Shown here: piece by piece, positions 54,683-64,000 of the stretch
Numbering within the stretch: position 1 is the first letter of the stretch
How the letters are laid out: every line of letters starts with the position of its first letter
From: Sulfolobus acidocaldarius SUSAZ
GTDB taxonomy: Archaea; Thermoproteota; Thermoprotei_A; Sulfolobales; Sulfolobaceae
Direction of reading: 5' to 3'
NCBI GenBank assembly: GCA_000508305.1
Contig: CP006977.1
Span: 1,210,621 to 1,274,620, forward strand
Length of the DNA: 64,000 bases
The notes under the pieces: generated by a model
Seen by the model: only the letters and a program-made list of their open reading frames with translations
Told to the model about the DNA's origin: nothing
Database searches by the model: none
Position numbers and translations under genes: made by a program

Positions 54683-56398
54683 ATGAAGGTTTTAGTAACA
54701 TCTGCATGGCCTTATGTTAATGCTGTTCCACATCTAGGAAATTTAATAGGCTCTATATTATCAGCAGATGTATTTGCAAGATATGCCAGGTTAAAATATG
54801 GAAAGGAAAATGTAGTTTTTGTAAGTGGTAGTGATGAACATGGTACGCCTATTGAAATTGAGGCAAGGAAGAGAAACATAGAACCCAGGAAATTAACCGA
54901 TCAAGCACATGCCTATGATAAGAAATTATTTATTGACACATGGAAGATAAGTTTTGATAATTATAGCAGGACTGAGTCTGAAGTACACAAGGAGTTCGTT
55001 AGAAATTTTCTAATAAAACTCGAGAAATACATAAAGGTAGAAGAGGACGAGATTCCATATTGCGAAAAAGACAAGTTATTTCTTCCGGATAGATTCGTAA
55101 AGGGAGTATGTCCTTACTGTGGCTTTGAAGACGCCAGAGGCGATCAGTGTGATAATTGCGGTAGATTGTTGACGCCAAGATCATTAATAAATGCTAAATG
55201 TGCACTATGTGGTAATCCACCTGTATTTAAAGTTACCAAGCATTGGTTTTTCGATTTATCTGAATTTGGAGATAAAATAAGGGACTGGATATCCAGTTCT
55301 AGTACGATGCCTGATAATGTAAAATCTGTTGCATTAAGCTGGGTTAAGGAAGGTCTTAGACCAAGAAGTATAACAAGAGACAACATGTGGGGTATACCTG
55401 CACCATTTAAAGGTGCAGAGAACAAAACAATATATGTCTGGTTTGAAGCTCTTCTAGGTTATCTATCTGCAACAGTAGAGTACTTCAAAAATTTAGGAAA
55501 AGAGGAAATGTGGAAGGAATTTTGGCTATACAACGATACTAAAACCTATTATTTCATAGGAAAGGATAACATTCCTTTCCACGCTGTTATATTACCTGCA
55601 ATGTTAATGGCAAGTAACGAAAAATATAATTTACCTAGCGTTATAGCTGCTACTGAATATCTTCTCTATGAAGGTCAGAAGTTTAGCAAGAGTAGGAAAA
55701 TAGGTGTGTGGATTGATGAAGCTGATAAATTGATGGATGTCGAGTATTGGAGGTTTATATTAATTAGGTTAAGACCAGAGGAGAAAGACACAAACTTCAC
55801 GTGGAGAGAAGCTCTTAGAATAGTTAATACAGAGCTAAATGACGACATCGGGAATTACGCTAATAGGGTACTCTCCATGGTAAAGCGATACTGTGATGGT
55901 GTTATCCCATCTCCTAAGGAGGCAATATTGAACGACGAGGACAAGAATTTGATTACATTAATTACGGAATCTCCTAAAAGGATGGGAGAGCTGTTTGAGC
56001 TAGGAAAGATAAAGGCGGGAAGCGAAGAAATCTTAAAACTTGCCAGGTCAGGAAATCTTTATCTGAATAATAGAGCCCCCTGGTCATTAGTAAAGACCAA
56101 TAGAGATGAAGCCAATAATGTATTATATATCTCTGTGAACTCTCTGAGAACCCTTGCTATAATGCTATATCCAATCATGCCAACTTATTCATCTAACTTA
56201 TATCAGCAATTAGGACTCTCTGATCTGGAGAGTGAGACGTGGGACTCAGCAGGCTCCTTGAAAGTAATGCCTGGTCATAAAATAGGTGAAATAAGGAGTT
56301 TATTTAAGAAGATAGACATGTCACCAGAAGAGTTAATGAAAAAATTGGATGAAATAAGAAGGGAAGTGGAAAAAGAAAGACCTGATCTTTTAAGGTAA
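54683..56398 (+). CDS. metG: Methionyl-tRNA synthetase
   Basis: A 571-residue class I synthetase. HLGN in AVPHLGNLIG is the HIGH motif, FSKSRKIG the KMSKS motif, and the connective peptide has two zinc knuckles (CPYCGFEDARGDQCDNCG and CALC...). There is no C-terminal tRNA-binding (EMAPII-like) domain; in many archaea that part is a separate protein. TATA-like tttttataag at 54652-54661 is ~30 nt before ATG 54683. The last 9 nt overlap the stop of the ATP synthase subunit I gene on the other strand. Confidence 0.95.
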   Translation: MKVLVTSAWPYVNAVPHLGNLIGSILSADVFARYARLKYGKENVVFVSGSDEHGTPIEIEARKRNIEPRKLTDQAHAYDKKLFIDTWKISFDNYSRTESEVHKEFVRNFLIKLEKYIKVEEDEIPYCEKDKLFLPDRFVKGVCPYCGFEDARGDQCDNCGRLLTPRSLINAKCALCGNPPVFKVTKHWFFDLSEFGDKIRDWISSSSTMPDNVKSVALSWVKEGLRPRSITRDNMWGIPAPFKGAENKTIYVWFEALLGYLSATVEYFKNLGKEEMWKEFWLYNDTKTYYFIGKDNIPFHAVILPAMLMASNEKYNLPSVIAATEYLLYEGQKFSKSRKIGVWIDEADKLMDVEYWRFILIRLRPEEKDTNFTWREALRIVNTELNDDIGNYANRVLSMVKRYCDGVIPSPKEAILNDEDKNLITLITESPKRMGELFELGKIKAGSEEILKLARSGNLYLNNRAPWSLVKTNRDEANNVLYISVNSLRTLAIMLYPIMPTYSSNLYQQLGLSDLESETWDSAGSLKVMPGHKIGEIRSLFKKIDMSPEELMKKLDEIRREVEKERPDLLR

Positions 56399-58495
56399 TT
56401 CAACATACGCTTTTACTGGATTGAATTTTCTTCCTCTTCCCTCATAGAATTTGCTGAACATTTCGTAGAAGTGCAATCTCATATCCTGTATGAAAACTAC
56501 TAGTCCTTCTAGTGCTATAGCCAGCAAATTACCTACTATTATAATTGCTATTGATGCTGGATTTATGAATACTGCGAATAATGAATTTGGAGAACCTGCC
56601 GCAAGATAACCCATGAACGAAAACGCAAATAGTATGTAGTAGTGAGCAATTGCAAATATTAAGATTCTTATGAAGGAAATCACATTTGATAGTAATAATA
56701 TTCCAGCTTCAAACGCACCTTCTATGAATCCAGTAACTATAGCATTTCCTATGCTAACCTTCTCATGCCTTCTAAGTATAATTATTTTTCCTATCCAATT
56801 AAATATTAGGGCAAGCTCTACCCAAATAACTAATGACGTTGCTAATATTTGTGTTGCACCAGGGGCTGGCGAACCTGAATGGAATATGAAGTATTCAATA
56901 CCTCCCAGTAATTGCTGTATTTGTAACGTATAGTTTGATATGTTTGTAAATCCATAAGAGAATACGATCAGTGGTGGAGTATAGATTAGAAGTAAAGGTA
57001 ACCTATCTAGGACAAGGTATTCGTAATCCTTCTTCTTTATTGTATTTATGACGCCTAATATTGAACTTACAAATAGTAGTATTGAACCTAGTAGCAGTGA
57101 TATGATTATAGTATTAACTATACCTGTTTCTCCAGAGGTTGGCAGTATTGGAGCTATCTTCTCATACACAGATTCGGAAATAGGCCAGATGTTATACAAT
57201 GGCCCTACTGGATAGGACGGGTTATTTAACAATTCACGTAGACCGCCCACCGCTAAAGGTCCAAAGAACTCCCTAGCTAATATACCCGTTATCGCTGCAA
57301 TTATACTACTATAAATCAACACTAGAGATAGGTATCTAATACTCTCACTATTTCTCTTTTTGCCGTAATTGTGGAACCAAATTGCGAATATGAGTAAAAT
57401 TATTGCGTTTCCCAAATCCGGAAACATAAGTCCGAAGATTAGAGGGAAAGTAATTATGAGAAATAGTGTGGGTGATATCTCCCAATATGAAGGAGTACCG
57501 TATAACTCTATTATGCTCTCTAATGGTCTTATTGACTTAGGTAAATTAACGTAAGTAGGTGGTTCTTCTTGTTCACCGAATCTCTTTGGATATTCATACA
57601 CTACTACAGCTGAATCTTTTAAGGAATTTGTTAATTGTTTAGTGAATTTTTCTAACACATATCCCTCGATTTGAATAAAGTAGTCTGAAATTTTGGCTTT
57701 AGATAGAACCAACATACTGTCTCTAAGTGTTAGAAGTTTTCCGTATGTAGACTGTATCCAATCTTTATCTTCATTAGCTTTCTCTCTTAATTCCTTTCTT
57801 TTTGCACCAAGAACACCATCTATGTAGTTAATTCTGTCCATAATGGTCTTATATTGCTGGCTAGGCGACACCAAATCCTGCGTCTCTAATCTTTTAATTC
57901 CCAATTTTTTTAACGTCTCATTAAGTTCAGTCCCCTTTAGACCTATGATCAGGGATGGATAGAAATTATTTGACTGATACGAGATAACTTCAAAACCTCT
58001 TTTCTTCAACTCCTCAATTTGTTGACGACTTAATATAGCCAATGCTACGTCAAAATAAGTGTTTGTATACATTTTCTTCAGGTCAATATCTACATCCTTG
58101 AATGGTTCTAATTCATCAAGTTTGAGTTTTAATGAATCTCTCTCTGATTTCAATTTTTGTATTTCTTCAAGCAATACTCTATATTTCTCCTCTATTTTAG
58201 AAGCTTCAGAAGTATAAATACGTGCTGTTTCAATCCAATCCTGTTTATCCTGTTTTAGGTTTCCTTTTGGCTCAACAGCTATTTCAGACGCTTCCATGAG
58301 AAGTATTAGTCTTGCTATTTTATCGTTGATTTCTCCTAATATCCTTCTTGCATCTTCAAGCCTGTTCTGTGAAATTGGTACTTTAGGATCATCGGGCTCA
58401 AAAGTCCCCAACTTAAGAAGTTTACTAACGACTTCATTCACGTTATCCTTTGTCGTTATTATTTCAGCTCTTACCACTGTTTCCGGCAGAATCAA
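56390..58495 (-). CDS. atpI: A-type ATP synthase subunit I (a)
   Basis: A 701-residue protein. The N-terminal ~330 residues are soluble with long helices (a coiled-coil of about 95-140) and the rest has ~8 membrane helices (from SPTLFLIITFPLIFGLMFPDLG). This is the V/A-type subunit a/I, whose half-channels carry protons against the c ring; the RILIFAIAHYYIL helix holds the conserved arginine region. It begins at TTG 58495 and is divergent from the other subunits, so it is transcribed separately. The 69 bp between starts hold both promoters. Confidence 0.9.
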   Translation of the reverse strand: MILPETVVRAEIITTKDNVNEVVSKLLKLGTFEPDDPKVPISQNRLEDARRILGEINDKIARLILLMEASEIAVEPKGNLKQDKQDWIETARIYTSEASKIEEKYRVLLEEIQKLKSERDSLKLKLDELEPFKDVDIDLKKMYTNTYFDVALAILSRQQIEELKKRGFEVISYQSNNFYPSLIIGLKGTELNETLKKLGIKRLETQDLVSPSQQYKTIMDRINYIDGVLGAKRKELREKANEDKDWIQSTYGKLLTLRDSMLVLSKAKISDYFIQIEGYVLEKFTKQLTNSLKDSAVVVYEYPKRFGEQEEPPTYVNLPKSIRPLESIIELYGTPSYWEISPTLFLIITFPLIFGLMFPDLGNAIILLIFAIWFHNYGKKRNSESIRYLSLVLIYSSIIAAITGILAREFFGPLAVGGLRELLNNPSYPVGPLYNIWPISESVYEKIAPILPTSGETGIVNTIIISLLLGSILLFVSSILGVINTIKKKDYEYLVLDRLPLLLIYTPPLIVFSYGFTNISNYTLQIQQLLGGIEYFIFHSGSPAPGATQILATSLVIWVELALIFNWIGKIIILRRHEKVSIGNAIVTGFIEGAFEAGILLLSNVISFIRILIFAIAHYYILFAFSFMGYLAAGSPNSLFAVFINPASIAIIIVGNLLAIALEGLVVFIQDMRLHFYEMFSKFYEGRGRKFNPVKAYVELP

Positions 58496-58564
58496 AACTA
58501 TTCAATATGGAAAAACCGTTTTACCTTAAAATATTTATTCTCGAGCTTAAGTTATCTACTCTTG

Positions 58565-58867
58565 ATGGGTAAAGTTATTGTTATCGGCGATAAGTACACT
58601 GTTAATTTGTTTAAGCTTATAGGTACGGAGGGTATTGTATTAGAGGATCCTCTAGAACTAGAGAACACACTTCTAAAGATTAGAAAAAGAGAAGATGTAG
58701 ACTTAGTGTTAGTGACTAATGACACATATACTCCAGTAAAGGAAAAAGTGGATAACCTTATATTAGAGCAGAAAAAACCACTGATAACAGTTATTCCAAG
58801 CCCATTCAGTGAAGCTAAACCTGTTGATGTAAAAGGTTTAATACTTAAATCACTTGGTTTTGGGTGA
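58565..58867 (+). CDS. atpF: A-type ATP synthase subunit F
   Basis: A 100-residue subunit F, the small Rossmann-like protein that sits on the central stalk (KVIVIGDKYTVNLFKLIG...IRKREDVDLVLVTNDTY). ATG 58565 is preferred over TTG 58562. It opens the operon F-E-A-B-D-epsilon-c. The stop codon is inside the GGTGAG ribosome site for subunit E. Confidence 0.88.
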   Translation: MGKVIVIGDKYTVNLFKLIGTEGIVLEDPLELENTLLKIRKREDVDLVLVTNDTYTPVKEKVDNLILEQKKPLITVIPSPFSEAKPVDVKGLILKSLGFG

Positions 58868-58872
58868 GTAAA

Positions 58873-59451
58873 ATGGTTGATTTTGAAGAACTATTATCCA
58901 AGACTCAGGAGGTCGAGAAAAAGAAGATAGACGAAGAGTTAAAGAAAGCTTTCACCGAGGCAAATCTGATTGTAGATGAGGCTTATAATGAACTATTATC
59001 TGAATACTCAAAGAGAATCCAGGAGATTATATCAAAAAACATTGAGGCTTTGAGAGGAGAGGAAGCTAAGCTTGAAGTAGAAACTAAAAGAGCCGTGAAT
59101 AGGGAGAAGGATTATTGGGTTCAGCAAGTATTTCAGAAGACTTTAGATGAGTTGGAAAAGATAGCAAATACAAAGGATTACAAAAACAGAATAGAAAGTA
59201 TTTTATCTAGGGAGTTAACTGAGGGAGCTATTGTTTATTGCTCTAATAACGATAAGAAGTTCATTGAGGGATTATTGGCATCGAAGCGAGTCAATAATGT
59301 ATCAGTAGAGGTGGATAATTCTATTAAGGGTGGAGTAAAGATATACTATCCAGATAAGAAGTTGACACGAGATTTTACCCTTAAAACAATTTTAAATCAG
59401 ATTTTTGAAGATTTAAGAAATGATGTTGCAAGAATTTTATTTGGTGAGTAA
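58873..59451 (+). CDS. atpE: A-type ATP synthase subunit E (delta in older Sulfolobus naming)
   Basis: A 192-residue peripheral-stalk subunit. The N-terminal ~100 residues are a long charged coiled coil ([18 protein letters not shown]...), followed by a small alpha/beta C-terminal domain that contacts the catalytic head ([27 protein letters not shown]). ATG 58873, 4 nt after GGTGAG (58863-58868), is preferred over GTG 58864. It couples stator to head and is translationally linked to subunits F and A. Confidence 0.88.
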   Translation: MVDFEELLSKTQEVEKKKIDEELKKAFTEANLIVDEAYNELLSEYSKRIQEIISKNIEALRGEEAKLEVETKRAVNREKDYWVQQVFQKTLDELEKIANTKDYKNRIESILSRELTEGAIVYCSNNDKKFIEGLLASKRVNNVSVEVDNSIKGGVKIYYPDKKLTRDFTLKTILNQIFEDLRNDVARILFGE

Positions 59452-59453
59452 AA

Positions 59454-61232
59454 ATGGCAGGAGAAGGTAGAGTAGTTAGGGTAAATGGTCCACTAGTTGT
59501 AGCAGACGGTATGAGAAATGCTCAAATGTTCGAAGTTGTTGAAGTTGGTGAATTAAGACTAGTTGGAGAGATTACTAGAATAGAAGGAGATAGGGCATAC
59601 ATTCAAGTCTACGAAGCCACAGACGGAATCAAGCCAGGAGAGAAGGCATATAGAACTGGTTCATTATTATCAGTAGAATTAGGACCAGGTTTAATGGGAG
59701 GTATTTTCGATGGTCTACAGAGACCTTTAGACAGAATTGCAGAATCTGTGAAATCTCCCTTTGTTACCAGAGGAGTTAAAGTACCTGCGTTGGACAGAAA
59801 TAAGAAATGGCACGTTATTCCTGTTGCTAAGAAAGGTGATAAAGTATCACCAGGTGATATAATAGCTAAGGTTAATGAAACGGATCTAATAGAACACAGA
59901 ATTATAGTACCACCAAACGTTCATGGGACACTAAAGGAAATTTCTCCTGAGGGTGATTATACAGTAGAAGATGTAATTGCAAGAGTTGATATGGAAGGCG
60001 ATGTTAAAGATTTAAAATTATATCAAAGATGGCCTGTTAGAATTCCTAGACCTTTCAAGGAAAAACTAGAGCCAACAGAACCACTCCTAACTGGAACCAG
60101 AGTTGTTGATACCATATTCCCTATAGCTAAAGGCGGAACTGCAGCAATACCTGGTCCATTTGGAAGTGGTAAAACAGTAACTTTACAAAGTTTGGCAAAG
60201 TGGTCTGAAGCTAAAGTTGTAATATATGTTGGTTGTGGAGAGAGAGGTAATGAAATGACTGATGAGTTGAGACAATTCCCGAAGCTTAAGGATCCATGGA
60301 CAGGGAAGCCTTTGTTACAGAGGACTATATTGGTAGCTAATACCAGTAATATGCCAGTAGCCGCAAGGGAATCTAGTATATATGTTGGTGTGACTATGGC
60401 TGAGTACTTCAGAGATCAGGGTTATGACGTGTTACTGGTTGCTGATTCCACATCAAGATGGGCTGAGGCACTTAGAGAGTTAGGTGGACGAATGGAAGAG
60501 ATGCCGGCAGAGGAAGGATTCCCAAGTTATCTGCCATCAAGATTAGCTGAATATTATGAGAGAGCTGGAAGAGTAATTGCGTTAGGCAATCCTGAGAGGT
60601 TTGGTTCTGTAAGTATAGCATCAGCAGTTTCACCACCAGGCGGTGATTTCACAGAGCCAGTAACAAGCAACACATTGAGATTTGTAAGAGTCTTTTGGCC
60701 CCTTGATGTGGCTTTAGCACAAGCAAGGCATTATCCTGCAATTAACTGGATTCAAGGATTCTCAGCATATGTTGATTTAGTAGCCAGTTGGTGGCATAAG
60801 AACGTTGATCCTACTTGGTTTGAAATGAGGAGTGTACTAGTGAAGATCCTTCTGAGGGAGGACGAGTTAAGACAAATAGTTAGGCTAGTAGGACCAGAAT
60901 CACTCTCAGATAAGGATAAGTTGATTTTAGAGGCTTCAAAGTTGATTAGAGACGCTTTCCTGAAGCAGAACGCATTTGATGATATAGATGCCTTCTCATC
61001 TCCTCAAAAACAAGCTAAGATCATGAGATTAATTTATGACTTTTACACTAACGCATCCCAGTTGTTAGATAAAGGTCTCACATTAAAGAAGATATTGGAG
61101 AAAGTAGGCTCATTCGAACCAGACATTGTAAGAGTTAAGTATACTGTGAAAAATGATGAGCTAAATAAGATAGACGAACTTGACAATAAATTAAAAGAGG
61201 CTTTTGATAGCTTATTAAAGGAGGTGGCATAA
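59454..61232 (+). CDS. atpA: A-type ATP synthase catalytic subunit A (alpha)
   Basis: A 592-residue catalytic subunit with an N-terminal beta-barrel, the large non-homologous insertion typical of V/A-type A subunits (~120-190), and a nucleotide domain with Walker [11 protein letters not shown]. The [15 protein letters not shown] and [23 protein letters not shown] segments surround the active site. It hydrolyses or makes ATP in the A3B3 head on the cytoplasmic side. ATG 59454 follows subunit E by 2 nt and is preceded by GGTGAG. Confidence 0.95.
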   Translation: MAGEGRVVRVNGPLVVADGMRNAQMFEVVEVGELRLVGEITRIEGDRAYIQVYEATDGIKPGEKAYRTGSLLSVELGPGLMGGIFDGLQRPLDRIAESVKSPFVTRGVKVPALDRNKKWHVIPVAKKGDKVSPGDIIAKVNETDLIEHRIIVPPNVHGTLKEISPEGDYTVEDVIARVDMEGDVKDLKLYQRWPVRIPRPFKEKLEPTEPLLTGTRVVDTIFPIAKGGTAAIPGPFGSGKTVTLQSLAKWSEAKVVIYVGCGERGNEMTDELRQFPKLKDPWTGKPLLQRTILVANTSNMPVAARESSIYVGVTMAEYFRDQGYDVLLVADSTSRWAEALRELGGRMEEMPAEEGFPSYLPSRLAEYYERAGRVIALGNPERFGSVSIASAVSPPGGDFTEPVTSNTLRFVRVFWPLDVALAQARHYPAINWIQGFSAYVDLVASWWHKNVDPTWFEMRSVLVKILLREDELRQIVRLVGPESLSDKDKLILEASKLIRDAFLKQNAFDDIDAFSSPQKQAKIMRLIYDFYTNASQLLDKGLTLKKILEKVGSFEPDIVRVKYTVKNDELNKIDELDNKLKEAFDSLLKEVA

Positions 61233-61234
61233 TT

Positions 61235-62635
61235 TTGTCCACATTGATGAACATCAGGGAGTATAATAGCATTTCTATGATCAAAGGGCCCTTAATGGCT
61301 ATTGAGGGAGTTACAGATGCTGCATATAACGAATTAATTGAAGTAGAAATGCCTGATGGGAGTAAAAGGAGAGGTATAGTTGTTGATTCTCAGTCAGGTG
61401 TTGCAATAGTTCAAGTTTTCGAAGGAACCACAGGTGTTTCCCCCACACAGTCCAAAGTTAGATTCTTAGGAAGAGGATTGGAAGTAAAGATTTCTGAAGA
61501 AATGTTAGGAAGAATATTTACTCCATTAGGAGAACCATTAGATAATGGTCCTCAAGTTTTAAGCGGTGAGAAAAGAGATATTAACGGTAACCCCCTTAAT
61601 CCCTCCGTAAGAGAGTATCCTGAAGAGTTCATCCAGACTGGTGTTTCTGCTATAGATGGTTTAACATCATTGCTAAGAGGTCAGAAGCTTCCCATATTTA
61701 GCGGTAGCGGTTTACCAGCAAACCAATTAGCTGCACAGATAGCTAAGCAAGCTACAGTAAGAGGAGAAGAGAGTAATTTCGCAGTTGTATTTGCAGCAAT
61801 TGGAATTAGATACGACGAGGCGTTATTCTTTAGGAGATTCTTTGAGGAGACTGGAGCAATAAATAGAGTTGCAATGTTCGTAACACTGGCAAATGATCCT
61901 CCATCACTTAAGATACTTACGCCAAAGACAGCATTGACCCTAGCTGAGTACTTAGCTTATGAGAAAGATATGCACATATTGGCAATTCTCATTGATATGA
62001 CAAACTATTGTGAGGCACTAAGAGAATTAAGCGCATCTAAAGAGGAAGTTCCTGGAAGAGGTGGATATCCAGGTTATATGTACACTGACCTAGCAGTAAC
62101 CTATGAAAGAGCAGGAAAAGTCAGAGGTAAAAAGGGATCCATAACCCAGATGCCAATTTTGACTATGCCAAACGATGATATTACTCACCCTATACCTGAC
62201 TTGACTGGCTATATAACTGAGGGTCAGATAGTTCTAGATAGGTCTTTGTTTAACAAGGGAATATACCCACCAATTAATGTATTAGCTAGTTTGTCAAGAT
62301 TAATGAGAGACGGAATCGGAGAAGGTAAGACCAGAGATGATCATAAGGATCTTTCAAATCAGTTATTTGCAGCTTACGCAAGAGCACAGGATATAAGAGG
62401 TTTAGCCGCAATAATTGGTGAGGACAGCTTATCTGATGTTGATAGGAAATACTTACTATTTGCTGAACAGTTCGAGAGGAAATTTATAAATCAGGGAATA
62501 AATGAGAATAGAGATATAGAGACTACATTGGATATAGGTTGGGAAGTAATATCTATGTTACCAGAGTCAGAAATAAGCTTGATTAGAACTGAGTACATAA
62601 AGAAGTATCATCCTAACTACAGGGTAAAGAAATGA
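61235..62635 (+). CDS. atpB: A-type ATP synthase regulatory subunit B (beta)
   Basis: A 466-residue non-catalytic B subunit. The position of Walker A reads [11 protein letters not shown], with the P-loop lysine lost, as expected for B subunits. The [18 protein letters not shown] and [18 protein letters not shown]-like segments are typical. TTG 61235 is favoured because GAGGTG (61221-61226) lies 8 nt before it; ATG 61247 would leave 20 nt. Sequence is otherwise ordinary. Confidence 0.94.
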   Translation: MSTLMNIREYNSISMIKGPLMAIEGVTDAAYNELIEVEMPDGSKRRGIVVDSQSGVAIVQVFEGTTGVSPTQSKVRFLGRGLEVKISEEMLGRIFTPLGEPLDNGPQVLSGEKRDINGNPLNPSVREYPEEFIQTGVSAIDGLTSLLRGQKLPIFSGSGLPANQLAAQIAKQATVRGEESNFAVVFAAIGIRYDEALFFRRFFEETGAINRVAMFVTLANDPPSLKILTPKTALTLAEYLAYEKDMHILAILIDMTNYCEALRELSASKEEVPGRGGYPGYMYTDLAVTYERAGKVRGKKGSITQMPILTMPNDDITHPIPDLTGYITEGQIVLDRSLFNKGIYPPINVLASLSRLMRDGIGEGKTRDDHKDLSNQLFAAYARAQDIRGLAAIIGEDSLSDVDRKYLLFAEQFERKFINQGINENRDIETTLDIGWEVISMLPESEISLIRTEYIKKYHPNYRVKK

Positions 62636-63261
62636 GCTCAAGGAAAGTCTTACCTACAAAGATTAACCTTATTAATTTACGAAGGCAAATAAGGTTAATT
62701 AGGACTATTAAGAGGCTTTTGGAAAATAAGCGAGAAGTCTTGTTACTATACCTTAGGCAATATGCTGATGAGTATGAGAAAGTGTATAATGAAGTTAGTA
62801 AGGTTCTAAGTGATGTTTATTCCACTTACTTGCAAGGTGTTGCCTCTGAGGGTTTGTCTACAATCCAGACCTATGCAGATTCTATTCCATCCTCATTAAA
62901 TGTAAATATTAGTATTAAAGTTCTATTTGGTGTAAAGATACCTGTAGTGGATTTGGATGAGTCTACAATTCAGCAACAGCCTTTTGGTAATCTAGAGATC
63001 TCTCCATATATATTAAAGTCTAGAGAGCAAATGTCCTATGCATTCAAGAAGATATTAACACTAATAGAAATAGAGTCCAGTATTAGGGCTCTCAGCGGTG
63101 AATTAAGAAAAACACAGCGTTTAATTAATGCAATAGACACATCTATCTTGCCTTTCTATCAGTCTTCTTCAAAATACATAAAGTCTGTTCTAGATGATAG
63201 AACAAGAGAGGAGTTCACAAGACTTAAAATGGTTAGAAAATTACTTCAAAGAAGGAGGTAA
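62632..63261 (+). CDS. atpD: A-type ATP synthase subunit D (gamma in older Sulfolobus naming)
   Basis: A 209-residue rotor-stalk subunit, almost entirely helical. The long N-terminal helix ([20 protein letters not shown]) and the C-terminal helix ([20 protein letters not shown] and [18 protein letters not shown]) make the coiled coil inserted into the A3B3 head. Its ATG overlaps the subunit B stop by 4 nt. It transmits rotation from the c ring to the catalytic sites. Confidence 0.9.
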   Translation: MSSRKVLPTKINLINLRRQIRLIRTIKRLLENKREVLLLYLRQYADEYEKVYNEVSKVLSDVYSTYLQGVASEGLSTIQTYADSIPSSLNVNISIKVLFGVKIPVVDLDESTIQQQPFGNLEISPYILKSREQMSYAFKKILTLIEIESSIRALSGELRKTQRLINAIDTSILPFYQSSSKYIKSVLDDRTREEFTRLKMVRKLLQRRR

Positions 63262-63265
63262 TAAA

Positions 63266-63427
63266 ATGGCTGAAGCTTACATTAATGAACTTAAGTCAAA
63301 ATTGGATGCCAGAAAGAAAGAGATTTTATCTCAATTGAATGAAGAATATAATAAAATTCTAAAGTCTCGATTCGAAGACCTTGAAAGTGTAAAGAGAAAT
63401 ATTTTAAAGGAAGTCCAAAACATATAA
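63266..63427 (+). CDS. Small ATP synthase epsilon-type subunit (53 aa)
   Basis: A 53-residue fully helical protein ([21 protein letters not shown]...), basic and acidic residues alternating in a coiled-coil pattern. ATG 63266 has a strong GGAGGT ribosome site (63255-63260) 5 nt upstream; the open frame extends further upstream to 63194 but that start has no such site and lies within atpD. By position between D and the proteolipid gene it corresponds to the ~7-kDa epsilon subunit described in Sulfolobus ATP synthase, with no clear counterpart in other A-ATPases. Confidence 0.78.
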   Translation: MAEAYINELKSKLDARKKEILSQLNEEYNKILKSRFEDLESVKRNILKEVQNI

Positions 63428-63440
63428 TGATGAGATTAGA

Positions 63441-63746
63441 ATGAAGAAGGCATTACTAATATCTTTAATACTTCCTATTTTAATAGGAGGTATAGTAGCA
63501 GCTGCTCAAGCTCCACAAGATACTCCACAAGGTTTTATGGGAATTAACATTGGTGCTGGGCTTGCGGTTGGATTAGCGGCAATTGGAGCTGGTGTAGCAG
63601 TAGGTACAGCTGCGGCAGCAGGTATCGGTGTCCTTACCGAGAAAAGAGAGATGTTCGGTACTGTTCTAATTTTCGTGGCAATCGGTGAAGGAATAGCTGT
63701 ATACGGTATAATATTTGCAGTATTAATGTTATTCGCAGGCATATAA
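63441..63746 (+). CDS. atpK: A-type ATP synthase proteolipid subunit c (K)
   Basis: A 101-residue proteolipid with a hydrophobic N-terminal signal-like segment ([22 protein letters not shown]), then two membrane helices forming one hairpin. The proton-binding glutamate is in [11 protein letters not shown] of the second helix, and [18 protein letters not shown] is the glycine-rich first helix. The N-terminal segment is probably cleaved. Many copies form the membrane rotor ring. It closes the operon. Confidence 0.92.
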   Translation: MKKALLISLILPILIGGIVAAAQAPQDTPQGFMGINIGAGLAVGLAAIGAGVAVGTAAAAGIGVLTEKREMFGTVLIFVAIGEGIAVYGIIFAVLMLFAGI

Positions 63747-63807
63747 ATGAGTCACAAAGATAATAATGTTTTTTAACTGCTCATCTTTTTGATTCAGTAG
63801 TTTAGCT

Positions 63808-64000
63808 ATGAAGTTAACGAGAGAGAAGTGGGAAAATAATTTCTCAGAGTGGTTTGATTGGGTAATAAGAGAGGCAGAGATCTACGATTATGGCAGATAT
63901 CCTGTAAAAGGAATGGGTGTATGGCTTCCATATGGTTTTAAGATAAGGCAAGCTGCTGTAGACCTTATCAGAAAATTGTTAGACGCTAAGGGGCATGAAG
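63808..64000 (+). CDS. proS: Prolyl-tRNA synthetase, N-terminal part (3' truncated by window edge)
   Basis: The frame from ATG 63808 is open to the last base. Its ~64 residues, including [39 protein letters not shown] and a following helix, match the N-terminus of archaeal/eukaryal-type prolyl-tRNA synthetases. The catalytic motifs lie outside the window. It starts 61 nt after the proteolipid gene; TATA-like ttttttaact (63770-63779) suggests its own promoter and a short leader. Confidence 0.9.
   Translation, partial: MKLTREKWENNFSEWFDWVIREAEIYDYGRYPVKGMGVWLPYGFKIRQAAVDLIRKLLDAKGHE

Overview
The window is AT-rich (roughly one third G+C by eye) and gene-dense, with short or overlapping gene junctions, and it is clearly chromosomal DNA of a Sulfolobales crenarchaeon. 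The B-family DNA polymerase, the complete ups pilus locus followed by endonuclease III / ParB-like / glycosyltransferase / Lhr genes, the unlinked 5S rRNA gene and the A-type ATP synthase operon with its small epsilon gene all look like Sulfolobus acidocaldarius or a very close relative. That assignment rests on recognised protein families and remembered sequences, not on a search. Many first genes have a TATA-like box about 25-30 nt before the start codon (leaderless transcripts). Several internal operon genes instead have a GGTGA-type Shine-Dalgarno overlapping the end of the gene before. GTG and TTG starts are common.

Layout. 1-8.9 kb: end of a nicotinate phosphoribosyltransferase gene, an AbrB-PhoU regulator, a DUF711 protein, a DsrE-TusA pair with a cysteine-synthase-like enzyme, a small gene plus atypical kinase, moaA, a prolidase, folE and an HTH regulator with a ligand-binding domain. 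8.9-17.7 kb: glnA, an ABC ATPase with thioredoxin, a four-gene pterin/RNA-methylation/gamma-carbonic-anhydrase/radical-SAM operon, a Xer recombinase, a GC-rich inverted repeat and a flavoprotein. 17.9-29.2 kb: upsX, upsE, upsF, upsA and upsB (UV-inducible DNA-exchange pili), then nth, a ParB-like gene, a membrane glycosyltransferase and an Lhr helicase. Together they form a DNA-damage response and DNA exchange island. Promoters with the same architecture precede upsX, upsE and upsA.

29-45.8 kb: JAMM, CBS-HTH and DUF2192-like genes, small regulators, an aminotransferase, a CinA-like protein, the pheS-pheT operon with a hydrolase lacking a normal start codon, methionine aminopeptidase, a DUF1512 protein, 5S rRNA, an HD hydrolase, phosphoglycolate phosphatase, gltX and rpl7ae with a kink-turn-like leader. 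45.8-49.1 kb: the only loose region. It holds an AT-rich gene-free stretch, tRNA-Arg(GCG), a decayed SSV-type integrase N-terminal fragment running antisense into the tRNA, possible further debris, and a two-gene ABC transporter. 49.1-64 kb: dpo1, a DUF2286-like protein, lysine methyltransferase aKMT, a CDP-alcohol phosphatidyltransferase, priL, metG, the A-ATP synthase genes (I divergent; F-E-A-B-D-epsilon-c) and the start of proS.

Most of the window is core housekeeping. The less ordinary signals are the integrase scar at the tRNA, the hydrolase that seems to start at ATT behind a Shine-Dalgarno embedded in the pheT stop codon, the identical motif-to-TATA spacing in three ups promoters, the 13-bp perfect inverted repeat next to xerA, and several short unlisted genes.
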